Positions 1 through 9,155 of a stretch of 64,000 nt of DNA are shown here, piece by piece. Origin of the DNA: Sporomusa sphaeroides DSM 2875 (GTDB taxonomy: Bacteria; Bacillota; Negativicutes; Sporomusales; Sporomusaceae); assembly GCF_001941975.2 (NCBI RefSeq), contig NZ_CP146991.1, positions 807,501 through 871,500 on the forward strand, written 5' to 3'. The notes under the pieces were generated by a model. It made no database searches. It saw only the letters and a list, made by a program, of their open reading frames with translations, and had not been told where the DNA came from. Made by a program: the position numbers and the translations under genes. Each line of letters opens with the position of its first letter. The first letter of the stretch is position 1.

Positions 1-1437
1 GGTATCCTTGTACATCCCCGGTTACCGGAAGTTGTAGGTAAAATGAATTTTGCCGAGAAAAAAGTTAATCCTGAACTTAAGTTAAAAGAAACCGAACTAG
101 ACGACCGCTTCCTTGACCTGTTCACAGCAGCCGCTAAACAGGGACAGCAGGTTAAAGGTATCTACCGGTTTGCGGACGGTGTTACCAGAATCGGCGTATT
201 TACACCCATCGACCTGCCGGGAGAAAAACGCTGGGTCATGGTTGTAACTGCACCGGAAGCCGAAGCAAATCAGGCAGTATCATCACTGACACAGGCCATG
301 CTGCTGGGGGCACTGGTCTGCCTTGGGCTGGCTATTGCCTTTATCAGTATTATGAGTAACCGCCTGGCTGCGCCATTGACACTGATTCGTGATGAATGCC
401 TGCGATTGGCAGATGGTGACCTTAGGGAACGGCAGGCAGCGGTTACTTCCCATGATGAAATCGGCCAGCTGGCACAAGGTTTTCAAGCTATGCGTACTAA
501 CTTACACACGTTGGTAACCAAGGTGTTATCCCAATCGGTACAATTGGCTGCTGCCAGTGAGGAACTGACTGCCAGTGCGCAGCAGTCGGCAGAGGCTGCT
601 AACCAAGTGGCCGGATCGATTACCCAAATTGCCGAAGATACTGCAAGCCAGTCATCCTTTGCCGGTAATATTACTACCGTAGCGCAGGAAACAGCCGCCA
701 GGACGGAACAGATTTCGCTTGCCGCCCAGGATGTGAATACTATTGCACTTACAACATCACAGGCGGCAGAACAGGGGCGGGAGGCAGTTGCGCGGACGGT
801 AGCACAAATGAATGAAATTGGCAGAGAATCGGCGGCGCTGGAAACGGCGATAACAGAACTGAGTAAAGGCTCCAGTGAAATTGGTGAAATTGTAACCTTG
901 ATTTCCGCCATTGCCAAACAAACCAACCTCCTGGCGTTAAATGCCGCTATTGAGGCAGCCAGAGCCGGAGAGCAGGGACGCGGTTTTGCAGTAGTTGCCG
1001 AAGAAGTCAGGAAACTGGCAGAAGAGTCGAACCAGGCCGCACAGAAGATTGGTACACTTATTCAACAAAACCAGCTTAATATGGATCAGGCTGTTGTGGC
1101 CGCGCAAGCTGGGGCAGAAGGTATCCGCACAGGCATTTCACTGGTGCAGGCCACCGGTGAAACCTTTACTACGATTACCGGCGATATCTTCCGGTTATCT
1201 GATCAAATCAAAGGTATTTCCCAGTCCATCAGCCAGATGGCTAGCAGCAATCAGGAGCTGGTGACTGACATTGAAAAAATTGATGCTTTGAGTAAACATG
1301 CGGCAGCAGAATCACAAACAGTATCGGCAGCCACTGAGGAGCAATCAGCCTCAATGCAGGAAGTAGCATCCTCTAGTCAAAGTCTGGCCGTTCTCGCCAA
1401 TGACTTGCAGGCGGCGGCAGCGAAATTTACTGTATAA
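1..1437 (+). CDS. Methyl-accepting chemotaxis protein, 5' end outside window
   Basis: The reading frame is already open at base 1, before the first ATG (43). The in-frame residues [14 protein letters not shown] are typical of the distal part of a periplasmic Cache sensor domain, so the start lies upstream. A membrane segment follows ([19 protein letters not shown], bases about 303-360), then a HAMP domain to about base 500 and a long helical signalling domain. The signalling hairpin tip is the conserved stretch around [14 protein letters not shown] and [16 protein letters not shown] (bases 928-1030). The C-terminal [13 protein letters not shown] is the usual MCP end region. Role by family: inner-membrane chemoreceptor that controls CheA; the ligand cannot be read from the sequence. 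The gene ends ahead of a hairpin and stands alone. Confidence 0.93.
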   Translation, partial: GILVHPRLPEVVGKMNFAEKKVNPELKLKETELDDRFLDLFTAAAKQGQQVKGIYRFADGVTRIGVFTPIDLPGEKRWVMVVTAPEAEANQAVSSLTQAMLLGALVCLGLAIAFISIMSNRLAAPLTLIRDECLRLADGDLRERQAAVTSHDEIGQLAQGFQAMRTNLHTLVTKVLSQSVQLAAASEELTASAQQSAEAANQVAGSITQIAEDTASQSSFAGNITTVAQETAARTEQISLAAQDVNTIALTTSQAAEQGREAVARTVAQMNEIGRESAALETAITELSKGSSEIGEIVTLISAIAKQTNLLALNAAIEAARAGEQGRGFAVVAEEVRKLAEESNQAAQKIGTLIQQNQLNMDQAVVAAQAGAEGIRTGISLVQATGETFTTITGDIFRLSDQIKGISQSISQMASSNQELVTDIEKIDALSKHAAAESQTVSAATEEQSASMQEVASSSQSLAVLANDLQAAAAKFTV

Positions 1438-1450
1438 TGCCACCAATTAG

Positions 1451-1484
1451 AATATCCTCCGAAGACAAATCGGGGGATATTTAC
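1451..1484 (+). terminator. Hairpin after chemoreceptor gene
   Basis: AATATCCTCCG (1451-1461) pairs with CGGGGGATATT (1471-1481) with one G:U pair. The T-tract behind it is weak. A near-identical stem with a good T-run occurs at 19367-19402, which supports a terminator role. Confidence 0.5.
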
Positions 1485-1505
1485 TATCCTTCCAGGTAAT
1501 GGAAG

Positions 1506-1534
1506 TTGACTTTCGTGTCTGTTATTATTAAGAT
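1506..1534 (+). promoter_or_regulatory. Candidate sigma-A promoter of the exopolysaccharide operon
   Basis: TTGACT (1506-1511), a 17-base spacer and TAAGAT (1529-1534). The -35 box is good and the -10 box has 4 of 6 matches. It would give a leader of about 140 bases before the start at 1680. That leader contains AGTACTT and AAGTACT as a 7-base inverted pair about 60 bases apart. I recognise no known riboswitch class in it. Confidence 0.35.
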
Positions 1535-1679
1535 AAAAAGTATTAATGAATAGTACTTATGTTAATCAATTGTTTTTTTAATACATATTATTCCAGGATA
1601 ACTGCCGTATAGAAAGTACTATCAACTATAAGGACAGAGTCAACTATGTTTAAATTTTTACTAAATCACAGAGGGTCGC

Positions 1680-3302
1680 ATGATGACAAATAAAACTTTC
1701 GTTAAATCACTAATCCTTTTTTTAGTTGCAACCGGGGCTCTTCCTGTTGAGGCAGCAATGATGCCAACAAGTGCTCCGGCTCTTTTCTCTTCTCCCACTG
1801 AAGCGAAAAAGGCGGAAGAATATGTCTATGCATTTGCCGTAAAGTTGATGGCAGAAAAAAAATTCGCACAAGCGGCAGCTATTTTGAAGGAATTGTTGGA
1901 CTCAGGTTCAGAGGTTCCTTCACCTGATGAATTTGTAAGGCTGCTGAATCAGCTTGACGATCATGCCGGTATTATTCAATATTATGAGAAAAACCGTACA
2001 CGCGCCTTTGCCGGTGAAACCTATGGATATATTGGTATTGCCTACATGGAGCAAAGGGATGTGGCAAATGCCGCTGTTTGTTTTAACAAGGCTGCAGCCA
2101 GTAGTCCTGCCAGTCGACAGGCGGCATATAGTGCACCAGCCAGGAACAACCCGATTAGTGCCAATCCGCCCTTGGAGGAGGGCTACAGGTCAAGTGCCTA
2201 TGTGCAGTCAGCCCCTGCACCAGTGTTTGGCAGTACTGCTACCGGCGTGGTCAATCCTTACGATCTGCCACAGGCAACCTACAATTCTTTGATTGATGAT
2301 TTGATGCAGGTGGGACAGACCAAGCCGCCAGTGGACAAAAAGTTGAATCTTTCAACCGAGCTTCGGTACCATTATGCGGCAAACAGCGGCTCTGAACGCC
2401 TGGATAAGGATAATTCCGGCCTGCGGTTCTATCTGGGTGCCGATACTGCCCTGAATCAGGATTGGCGTTTCTATGCCAGAGGGGAAGCTAAGCAAAACAT
2501 TAAGAATTATGATAACATGTTTGATCTTACCCGCTACTATGTTGAGGGCAAGACGGGAGCAACCAGGCTTACGGCCGGGAAATTCAGCTACCTTATGGCT
2601 GACGGCAATATCTACGACAGCGGTTTTACCGGTGTCCGTGCCGACTTCGGCAAGGCGGTAAAGTACACTGCTGCCTTGGGCTATACCAACGATGAAAAGA
2701 CCAGGTCTATAATAGGGACGGGTTCAGTTGCAGGAATACCGCTTTTTTTGGACTATGTCAAGGATAATGAGCTTACAGCGATCGGTACAGCTCGTTACAG
2801 CGATTATGATTATGATCTGGAGGCCGGAGTTTACGCTCAACGGCTTAACGAAGAAATTGGTGTTGGGATTCCTGATTTGATTCGTATAAAGCTGATGGAT
2901 AGTGATAAAACGCATACCATCAAAACCGTAAGCGGAAAATATAATTTCAGTAATTTCAGCCTGGGTGGAAGGCTCTTGCGATCTAATATGGCTGATGCAA
3001 AGGGAAACAAGACAGGCTATGTCTTAAGTCTTGATTACGGTGAATTGAAAAGCTGGCGGCCTCATACCTATTCTTTATTTGCCAACTATTACGACCAACC
3101 GCGCTATACTTATTTCTCCCATGGTATGAACGGTCTGGGCAACCGGATGGAAGGCTTTAAAGGGTGGGGTTTAGGTGCCAATTACACCTTGCAAGAAGAC
3201 TTGATCTTCGGCATAGAACATTACCGTCTGACCGATAAAGTGACCAATGAAAAAGCCAATACATGGTGGACATATCTGACACATTACTTTTCTAATAAAT
3301 AA
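1680..3302 (+). CDS. Outer-membrane TPR/beta-barrel protein, probable polysaccharide export porin
   Basis: A 540-residue protein. A Sec signal peptide (SLILFLVATGALPVEA) ends near residue 26. Residues about 40-140 are helical with TPR-like repeats (YGYIGIAYMEQRDVANAAVCFNKA). A Pro/Ser-rich linker follows to about 205. From about 225 to the end the sequence is alternating aromatic/polar strands (LNLSTELRYHY, WRFYARGEAK, LSLDYGELKSW) closing with WWTYLTHYFSNK, as expected for an outer-membrane barrel. A TPR part followed by a barrel of about 300 residues is the plan of PgaA-type exporters, though with a much shorter TPR part. It is first in an operon with a sugar dehydrogenase (14 bases downstream), deacetylases and a PilZ synthase, so export of the polymer across the outer membrane is the likely role. 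This is inference from architecture and context; a general porin is the alternative. ATG 1680 or 1683 both follow GAGGG. Confidence 0.75.
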   Translation: MMTNKTFVKSLILFLVATGALPVEAAMMPTSAPALFSSPTEAKKAEEYVYAFAVKLMAEKKFAQAAAILKELLDSGSEVPSPDEFVRLLNQLDDHAGIIQYYEKNRTRAFAGETYGYIGIAYMEQRDVANAAVCFNKAAASSPASRQAAYSAPARNNPISANPPLEEGYRSSAYVQSAPAPVFGSTATGVVNPYDLPQATYNSLIDDLMQVGQTKPPVDKKLNLSTELRYHYAANSGSERLDKDNSGLRFYLGADTALNQDWRFYARGEAKQNIKNYDNMFDLTRYYVEGKTGATRLTAGKFSYLMADGNIYDSGFTGVRADFGKAVKYTAALGYTNDEKTRSIIGTGSVAGIPLFLDYVKDNELTAIGTARYSDYDYDLEAGVYAQRLNEEIGVGIPDLIRIKLMDSDKTHTIKTVSGKYNFSNFSLGGRLLRSNMADAKGNKTGYVLSLDYGELKSWRPHTYSLFANYYDQPRYTYFSHGMNGLGNRMEGFKGWGLGANYTLQEDLIFGIEHYRLTDKVTNEKANTWWTYLTHYFSNK

Positions 3303-3316
3303 AAAGGGAGCGGAAT

Positions 3317-4642
3317 ATGCCTTATAATATTTTACAAAAACTACAAACAGGCGAAAAGGCCTTGGCCGTAGCCGGTCTTGGTTATGTGGGGCTGCCGCTG
3401 GCTGTTGCCTTTGCCGACAAGGTTCGCACCATTGCTTTTGATATTGCTCAGGAAAAAATTGCCCTGTACAAACAAGGGATTGATCCAACCCAGGAAGTGG
3501 GCAACGACAAGCTTGCGGCCGTCACTATGGACTTTACCGCCGATCCCTCGCGCCTCAAGGAGGCCGGTGTTATCATTACTGCTGTGCCGACCCCGGTCAA
3601 CCGCGATAAAACCCCGGATCTTGCGCCTGTCATCAATGCCAGCCGGATTATCGGCGAAAATCTGTCGCCAGGAACTATTGTCATTTTCGAATCAACGGTA
3701 TATCCGGGCGTTACCGAAGACATTTGTTTGCCGATTTTGGAAAAAAATTCCGGGCTTATTGGCGGCAAAGACTTCTTTATTGGCTATTCCCCGGAGCGGA
3801 TAAATCCGGGCGATAAGGTGAACCGACTGCAAAATATCCAAAAGATTGTTGGCGGCATGAATGCAGCAACCACCGAAGTTATGGCAGCGATTTATGATCT
3901 GGTTATTACCGCCGGTACCCATAAGACTTCCTGTATCAAGGTGGCGGAAGCGGCAAAACTGGCGGAAAATGCGCAAAGGGATATCAATATTGCATTTATG
4001 AATGAACTGGCCATGGCCTTTGACAGAATTGGAATCAGTACCAAGGAAGTGCTTAATGCCATGAATACCAAATGGAATGCGCTCGGGTTTCAGCCGGGGC
4101 TGGTAGGCGGCCACTGCATTGGTGTTGATCCTTATTACCTCATTTATCAAGCGACAATGCTTGGCTATCACTCCCAGATTATTAGCGCCGGTCGCCGTAT
4201 CAATGATGTAATGAGCCGCTTCGTTACCGACAAGGTCATCCGGCATCTGATTCTGGCCGGCAAAAATGTGCAAGAGGCCAATGTGTATATCTTTGGTGTC
4301 ACCTTCAAGGAAAACTGTCCTGATATGCGCAATTCCAAGGCGGCGGAGATTTACCATCAGCTAGCCGCCTATGGAATGAATCTGAAGATTATTGATCCGG
4401 TTGTTGATACCGGCGAGTTTCACCGGGAGCTTGCTATGAATCCTGCAAGTCTCTCAGAAGTCGCCGATGCCGACTGCCTGGTTTTTCTCGTGGCACATGA
4501 TGCGTTCAGGCAGCTTGCAGCAACTGATTTCGATCGTATGTTCGGCGAGCGCAGGGACTCATCCCGTATAATTATTGATGTGAAAAGCATATTCTCCCGT
4601 AAGGAAATGGAGCAAAATGGCTATGTCTATTGGAGTTTGTAG
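3317..4642 (+). CDS. UDP-N-acetyl-hexosamine 6-dehydrogenase (TviB/WbpA-like)
   Basis: A 441-residue nucleotide-sugar dehydrogenase, which oxidises C6 of a UDP-sugar to the uronic acid with NAD. Visible are the N-terminal Rossmann motif AGLGYVGLP (about residues 19-27), the FESTVYPGVTED and SPERINPGD signatures, the central KVAEAAKLAENAQRDINIA helix and the catalytic-Cys motif GGHCIGVDPYYL (around residue 262). The C-terminal part has GVTFKENCPDMRNS. SPERINPGD and the QRDINIA form are those I associate with UDP-GlcNAc/GalNAc dehydrogenases (TviB, WbpA) rather than UDP-glucose dehydrogenase. The product would be UDP-HexNAcA for the synthase two genes downstream. Full family length. The start follows GGGAG at good spacing. 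Confidence 0.9.
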   Translation: MPYNILQKLQTGEKALAVAGLGYVGLPLAVAFADKVRTIAFDIAQEKIALYKQGIDPTQEVGNDKLAAVTMDFTADPSRLKEAGVIITAVPTPVNRDKTPDLAPVINASRIIGENLSPGTIVIFESTVYPGVTEDICLPILEKNSGLIGGKDFFIGYSPERINPGDKVNRLQNIQKIVGGMNAATTEVMAAIYDLVITAGTHKTSCIKVAEAAKLAENAQRDINIAFMNELAMAFDRIGISTKEVLNAMNTKWNALGFQPGLVGGHCIGVDPYYLIYQATMLGYHSQIISAGRRINDVMSRFVTDKVIRHLILAGKNVQEANVYIFGVTFKENCPDMRNSKAAEIYHQLAAYGMNLKIIDPVVDTGEFHRELAMNPASLSEVADADCLVFLVAHDAFRQLAATDFDRMFGERRDSSRIIIDVKSIFSRKEMEQNGYVYWSL

Positions 4643-4663
4643 CCTGCATGGGAGGGCAATAGA

Positions 4664-7279
4664 GTGAAACCTAGAATTATTATTATGATAGTGTTTCTAA
4701 TCCTTGTAAGTGCCGGTCTTGCCTTCTGGTTTTGGCAAAAGGACAATGATGCATCACCGCGGCATGTAGACAAATACAAAAATATTACCGACTTAGACGA
4801 TGCTTATGATGCCACAACCGAGATTGCCCTTGCTCTTGAAAAGCTAGGCCAAGACGAGACCAAGGCTGCCGTTATTTCCCCGGCTAAAAAAAACGCGCGC
4901 CAGATTGCGCTGACTTTTGATGGCTTGTCTGATCAAACCACCATCCAGCAATTGCTAGATATATTGCAAAAATACAATGCTAAGGCCACTTTCTTTGTTG
5001 AAGGCTTGCAAACAGCACAAGAACCGGAGATTGTCGTTGGCATTAAGCAGGCAGGACATGAAATTGAAAATTACTCCATGTTCGGTATGGCCAAACAGGA
5101 AAGGTTGCCTGGCGAACGCCTTGTCAGTGATTTTGCCAAATCGCAAAAAATTATTAAAGTCACGACAGACCGGGCGCCGACCCTCTTAAAGTTAAATGAC
5201 ACTGCCTATACGGACACTGTGCTTAAAGCAGCCAGTGCCTGCGGCATTACCGGCGTGGTGAAAAGCACTGTTTATCTGAATGTCAAAAAGATAACAGCCG
5301 CGCCTGCTGCCGATCAATTTGTCAGAAGTCTCTCCCCGGGGAGTATTGTGTCGGTGAAGCTTAGTTCCATGGAGGAACCCATCACGCCGGAGGCAGGAAA
5401 AACAGATGAACGCCCTGCCTATGACAAACAGCCTGGTCTAAAGGTTCTTCCTAAGGTTGCGGAAACTGACAAAAAAGAGATTATTACTGCTGTTGACAAT
5501 CTGCTAGCCGCCCTTAAAAAAGCCAATTATACAACCATTGATATGGAGACCTATCGTGCACCCTCCCTGCCGACTGCTCCGCCCAAGACCGGCTTCGTGT
5601 CGCCGCTTGGCTCACTCCGCGAGATGTTAGCCGCTTTGTTTAGACCGGCGGTTGCTTATGCGGCAGAAGCTCCGCCTCAGGAAATCAAAACAGTGTATAC
5701 CACCGAGCCTGCGATTGCTTATACTTTCGGCGGCTTGACCAATGAAACTTCGGCGCGGTATGTATTAGAGCGCTTGCAAAAGCTTAACATTAAAGCCACC
5801 TTTTTTGTTACTGAACTTGAAATGAAACGCTATCCCCAACTGGTACGCCAAATTATCCATAGCGGCCATGAAATAGGTGTCTCCATTCGCCCTAAGGACG
5901 AGGAGACAGAGGCGGCAACCCGGCAGACCCTGCTCAGGAGCTTTACTCTGCTCACAAGCCAGTTTGGCATCAAAACGACGCTTGTTCATCAGTCCTCAGG
6001 AGCAATTACCGATGCAACCCGGCAGGCAGTCGCCGGCGTGGGCGGCAGATTAGTCGCCCAATCCTTCAATGCCGTACAATCCAAACATAAGGACTATCAA
6101 ACCGCTGAACAGGTAATGGGCGAACTATTTGGCAAGGCTGTACATTCCCTAAACCGGGGGCAGATTGTATATTTCCGCACAGACTTCTACACCAATCCCA
6201 AGCTGACTGCCGATATGCTGGAAATTATTAAGCAACGGAAAATTGACAATATTGCGTATCGGGTATCTTTTGACAATCCGGTGACCAATCCGGCCAATGA
6301 TTCTGCCTATCGTATCAAACCGGTTGGGGCCATGTTGAAAAATACGGCGTTCCTTTATGAATATCCGGTGCCGCTGGACAAAATGGTTCCCCGGCTCAGG
6401 CCGATTGATACCGCCAGCCCTCCGCCGCAGGGACAGCTTATGAGCGAAGCTATGAAACGTTATATCGGCAGCCCGGAAGTAAACCTGGAAGACCGCATGT
6501 ACGGCTTTTCCAAGATGGAAGAGCGCCGTATGGATAAAAATGGTCTTATCCATACAGAGGAACCGGTTATTTTCCTGACATTTGATGACTGGGGGACAGA
6601 TGCCGCCATCAATAAGCTTCTGTATGTATTGCGTAAACATCGGGCGGCAGGCAATTTCTTTGTTATTACTAATAATGTTTTGCATAATCCCAACCTGTTG
6701 CGTGCCATTGCGGCAGAGGGGCATGATATTGGCAGTCACTCCGACAAACACCAGCCTATGAGCTTCCGCGATCCTAAAAGCGGTAGGCAAAAGCCCACCC
6801 AGTCTCCGGCTGAATTTTTTCAGGATGTCACTACCTCTTATCAGAAACTGGCCAGTGTCACCGGTGATGTTGTGGTCGGCGGCAAGTCTTCTCTCACTCG
6901 CTTTTTCCGTCCGCCAACATTAGCTGTCAGTAAACCAGGGTTTGAAAAACTGTTTGAGGCCGGTTATGATTATATTATATCCGGCTCGGTCAGCAGCTAT
7001 GATTACAAGGCCGAGAGTGTTGCCGAACTTGTTCATACCATTAAAAACGGGATTTACACTCCGGATGGCAAGCTGAAAAAAGGAGCCGTTCTGGTATTGC
7101 ATATGAGTGACACCACCGTATATGTAGCAATGGCGCTTGATATTATCTTAACCGCCAATGCTGCCAAGCCTGACAACGATCCCACTAAATTCAAGACCGG
7201 CCGCCTTTCCGACTACGTGAAGGACGGCTACTATCAGATGGATCGCAGCCGCTCGCTCAGACTGTCTGCTCCTCACTAA
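4664..7279 (+). CDS. Membrane-anchored polysaccharide deacetylase with three NodB-like domains
   Basis: An 871-residue protein with an N-terminal membrane anchor (IIIMIVFLILVSAGLAFWFW) and three NodB-like units. The third (about residues 635-830) looks catalytic: TFDDWG at about 639, GSHSDKH at about 690, RFFRPPT at about 745 and VLHMS at about 811 match motifs 1, 2, 3 and 5 of carbohydrate esterase family 4. The first unit (TFDGLSD at about 84, GHEIEN at about 130) and second unit (TFGGL at about 353, GHEIGV at about 400) keep the fold signatures but lack the metal-binding Asp and the His pair, so they are presumably non-catalytic. Likely role: N-deacetylation of the nascent polymer outside the inner membrane. 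GTG start after GGGAGGG, 21 bases behind the dehydrogenase. Confidence 0.85.
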   Translation: MKPRIIIMIVFLILVSAGLAFWFWQKDNDASPRHVDKYKNITDLDDAYDATTEIALALEKLGQDETKAAVISPAKKNARQIALTFDGLSDQTTIQQLLDILQKYNAKATFFVEGLQTAQEPEIVVGIKQAGHEIENYSMFGMAKQERLPGERLVSDFAKSQKIIKVTTDRAPTLLKLNDTAYTDTVLKAASACGITGVVKSTVYLNVKKITAAPAADQFVRSLSPGSIVSVKLSSMEEPITPEAGKTDERPAYDKQPGLKVLPKVAETDKKEIITAVDNLLAALKKANYTTIDMETYRAPSLPTAPPKTGFVSPLGSLREMLAALFRPAVAYAAEAPPQEIKTVYTTEPAIAYTFGGLTNETSARYVLERLQKLNIKATFFVTELEMKRYPQLVRQIIHSGHEIGVSIRPKDEETEAATRQTLLRSFTLLTSQFGIKTTLVHQSSGAITDATRQAVAGVGGRLVAQSFNAVQSKHKDYQTAEQVMGELFGKAVHSLNRGQIVYFRTDFYTNPKLTADMLEIIKQRKIDNIAYRVSFDNPVTNPANDSAYRIKPVGAMLKNTAFLYEYPVPLDKMVPRLRPIDTASPPPQGQLMSEAMKRYIGSPEVNLEDRMYGFSKMEERRMDKNGLIHTEEPVIFLTFDDWGTDAAINKLLYVLRKHRAAGNFFVITNNVLHNPNLLRAIAAEGHDIGSHSDKHQPMSFRDPKSGRQKPTQSPAEFFQDVTTSYQKLASVTGDVVVGGKSSLTRFFRPPTLAVSKPGFEKLFEAGYDYIISGSVSSYDYKAESVAELVHTIKNGIYTPDGKLKKGAVLVLHMSDTTVYVAMALDIILTANAAKPDNDPTKFKTGRLSDYVKDGYYQMDRSRSLRLSAPH

Positions 7280-7312
7280 GGAATATTCTATATAAGTGCG
7301 AGGATGGTGCGC

Positions 7313-9151
7313 ATGAAGAAACCAAATTCTCAGCCGGAGGCTGAAGAAAAGGATATTTTGCTGGTAACAAAAGCCGATCGGCGCATTCTATCCAAAGTAC
7401 CGGATAAGGAAGGCGGTCGCTCCAATCTCGACAGGCGCCGGCCTAAAAATGCCGATATTTCACAGGACATGAGCGACTTGATCACAGCCGAAAATATGGG
7501 GAAACGTTATGTTGTCAATTATCCGGTGTTGCTTATCTACCAGACCGCCTATGGAAAAACCGTTGCGCACGGTCAAGCACTGGATATTTCCTCCACCGGT
7601 ATTTTAGTCGATGTTTCGCCATCTGTCGCCGCTGAGCTCACCGGGGCGGTTCAGATCAGCTTAAAATTTGAAATTACTCCCGGCTCTATGCCGGAAGGCT
7701 ATGAAATGAAGGTCAACAATATTGCCGCCCAATATGTTCGTACTGTCCAGGCCGGTGACAAAACATATATTGCGTTTGAATTTATCGAAACACTGGCTGA
7801 ATATACACAGCGCAGACGGGGGCGATACCGGCTGACCTTAGCTTCGCTATTTTTATTTTTTATTACTGCCGCTATAGTGCTGATGCGGACAGAAAGTATC
7901 GTTTATTTCAAATTCAACAAAGTCTTGTATACCTACAGCATTATTGCCGCCACCTTTCTTCTTACCCGTTATCTTTTCGGTTCCTTCTACCGGTCTGTGC
8001 CTATTGACAAGGATTACACACCAGGCGTTACTATTATCATTCCCTGCTTTAACGAAGAAAAGTGGATTCAGCGGACAATTACCGGCTGCATCAACCAGGA
8101 TTATCCGCTTGACCGCCTGGAGGTCATCGTTGTGGATGACTGCTCCACCGACAAATCGTTTGAGCGAATTAAAGAGTTTGTAGAAGAATTGAAGCTCAAG
8201 GAAAAACGCTATGACATTGACCAACGGCTCTTATATGTCCGCCAGGAAAAAAATGCCGGCAAGCGTGAGGCAATGGCCAGAGGTGCTTTGATGGCCAAGC
8301 ATGAGCTCCTGGTATTTGTTGATTCTGACAGCTTTTTAGATCCATTTGCTGTCCGCCATATCGTCCAGCCGTTTAAAGACGCCAGGATGGGTGGTGTCTC
8401 CGGGAGGACTGACGTAGCCAACACCTACACCAATACTCTGACAAAAATGCAGTCTGTGCGGTATTACATTGCTTTTCGTATCATGAAGGCAGCGGAAAGC
8501 TATTTTGATGCAGTCACCTGCCTGTCAGGTCCCCTTTCCTGTTACCGCAAGGATTTAATTCTTAAATATATGAAACCCTGGCTAGAGCAAACCTTTTTAG
8601 GAGAAAAGGCCACTTTTGGCGATGACCGCAGCATGACCAACTTCATCCTGCGCCATCATCACACCGGTTATCAAGATTCGGCTATCTGTTACACCATCGT
8701 TCCCAACAAATACAACGTCTTTTTACGGCAGCAAATGCGCTGGAAACGTTCTTGGCTCAGAGAGTCGCTGATCGCTTCACGGTTCATGTGGCAAAAAGAG
8801 CCGTTTATGGCCTTATCTTTTTATATGGGGGTCATAGTGCCGTTTCTCGCACCCATTATCGTGCTGTATAACTTAATCTATATTCCGTTGTTGCACCGGG
8901 TATTTCCCAGCAACTTTTTACTTGGCATTCTCTTAATGGCTCTGCTCATGAGTATGGCTCAGCTATTGCTCAGGAAAAGCTCCACCTGGATTTACGGCAT
9001 GTGGTTTTGCGTATATTATGAGGCAGTGCTGCTTTGGCAGATGCCGATCGCTTGGTTTACTTTCTGGAAATCCAACTGGGGAACCCGGCTGACTCCTGCT
9101 GATGTGCTCGAAAAAATAAAAAAGAATCCCAAAGCGAAAATGAGGGGTTAG
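7313..9151 (+). CDS. PilZ-GT2 processive polysaccharide synthase (hyaluronan-synthase-like)
   Basis: About 612 residues. A charged N-terminus is followed by a PilZ-like domain (about 60-170) with LDISSTG at about 89. Then come two membrane segments and a family 2 glycosyltransferase core: VVDDCSTD (about 274), DSDSF (about 336), GDDRSMTNF (about 435) and QQMRWKRSW (about 472). These are the substrate-binding and Q-x-x-R-W motifs of processive synthases. The GDDR..TN and QQ.RW..S..RES pattern is closest, from memory, to HasA-type hyaluronan synthases. Several C-terminal membrane segments follow. It should polymerise UDP-sugars and extrude the chain, with c-di-GMP as the expected PilZ ligand. 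The first Arg motif is weak (KRYVVN instead of RxxxR), so binding is uncertain. ATG 7313 has GAGG 9 bases upstream; ATG 7304 in the same frame is the alternative. Confidence 0.87.
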   Translation: MKKPNSQPEAEEKDILLVTKADRRILSKVPDKEGGRSNLDRRRPKNADISQDMSDLITAENMGKRYVVNYPVLLIYQTAYGKTVAHGQALDISSTGILVDVSPSVAAELTGAVQISLKFEITPGSMPEGYEMKVNNIAAQYVRTVQAGDKTYIAFEFIETLAEYTQRRRGRYRLTLASLFLFFITAAIVLMRTESIVYFKFNKVLYTYSIIAATFLLTRYLFGSFYRSVPIDKDYTPGVTIIIPCFNEEKWIQRTITGCINQDYPLDRLEVIVVDDCSTDKSFERIKEFVEELKLKEKRYDIDQRLLYVRQEKNAGKREAMARGALMAKHELLVFVDSDSFLDPFAVRHIVQPFKDARMGGVSGRTDVANTYTNTLTKMQSVRYYIAFRIMKAAESYFDAVTCLSGPLSCYRKDLILKYMKPWLEQTFLGEKATFGDDRSMTNFILRHHHTGYQDSAICYTIVPNKYNVFLRQQMRWKRSWLRESLIASRFMWQKEPFMALSFYMGVIVPFLAPIIVLYNLIYIPLLHRVFPSNFLLGILLMALLMSMAQLLLRKSSTWIYGMWFCVYYEAVLLWQMPIAWFTFWKSNWGTRLTPADVLEKIKKNPKAKMRG

Positions 9152-9155
9152 CCTT

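Noticed and set aside
1541-1679. c-di-GMP riboswitch before the exopolysaccharide operon
   Set aside because: No GEMM-type core sequence was found; only a short inverted pair and AT-rich sequence.
1645-1692. 15-codon ORF upstream of and overlapping the barrel gene
   Set aside because: Its ribosome site is poorly spaced and the peptide shows no pattern; probably chance.
3692-4357. Minus-strand open frame of 221 codons in the sugar dehydrogenase gene
   Set aside because: The + strand gene has all family motifs; the minus frame is low in charged/hydrophobic pattern and has no start signal.
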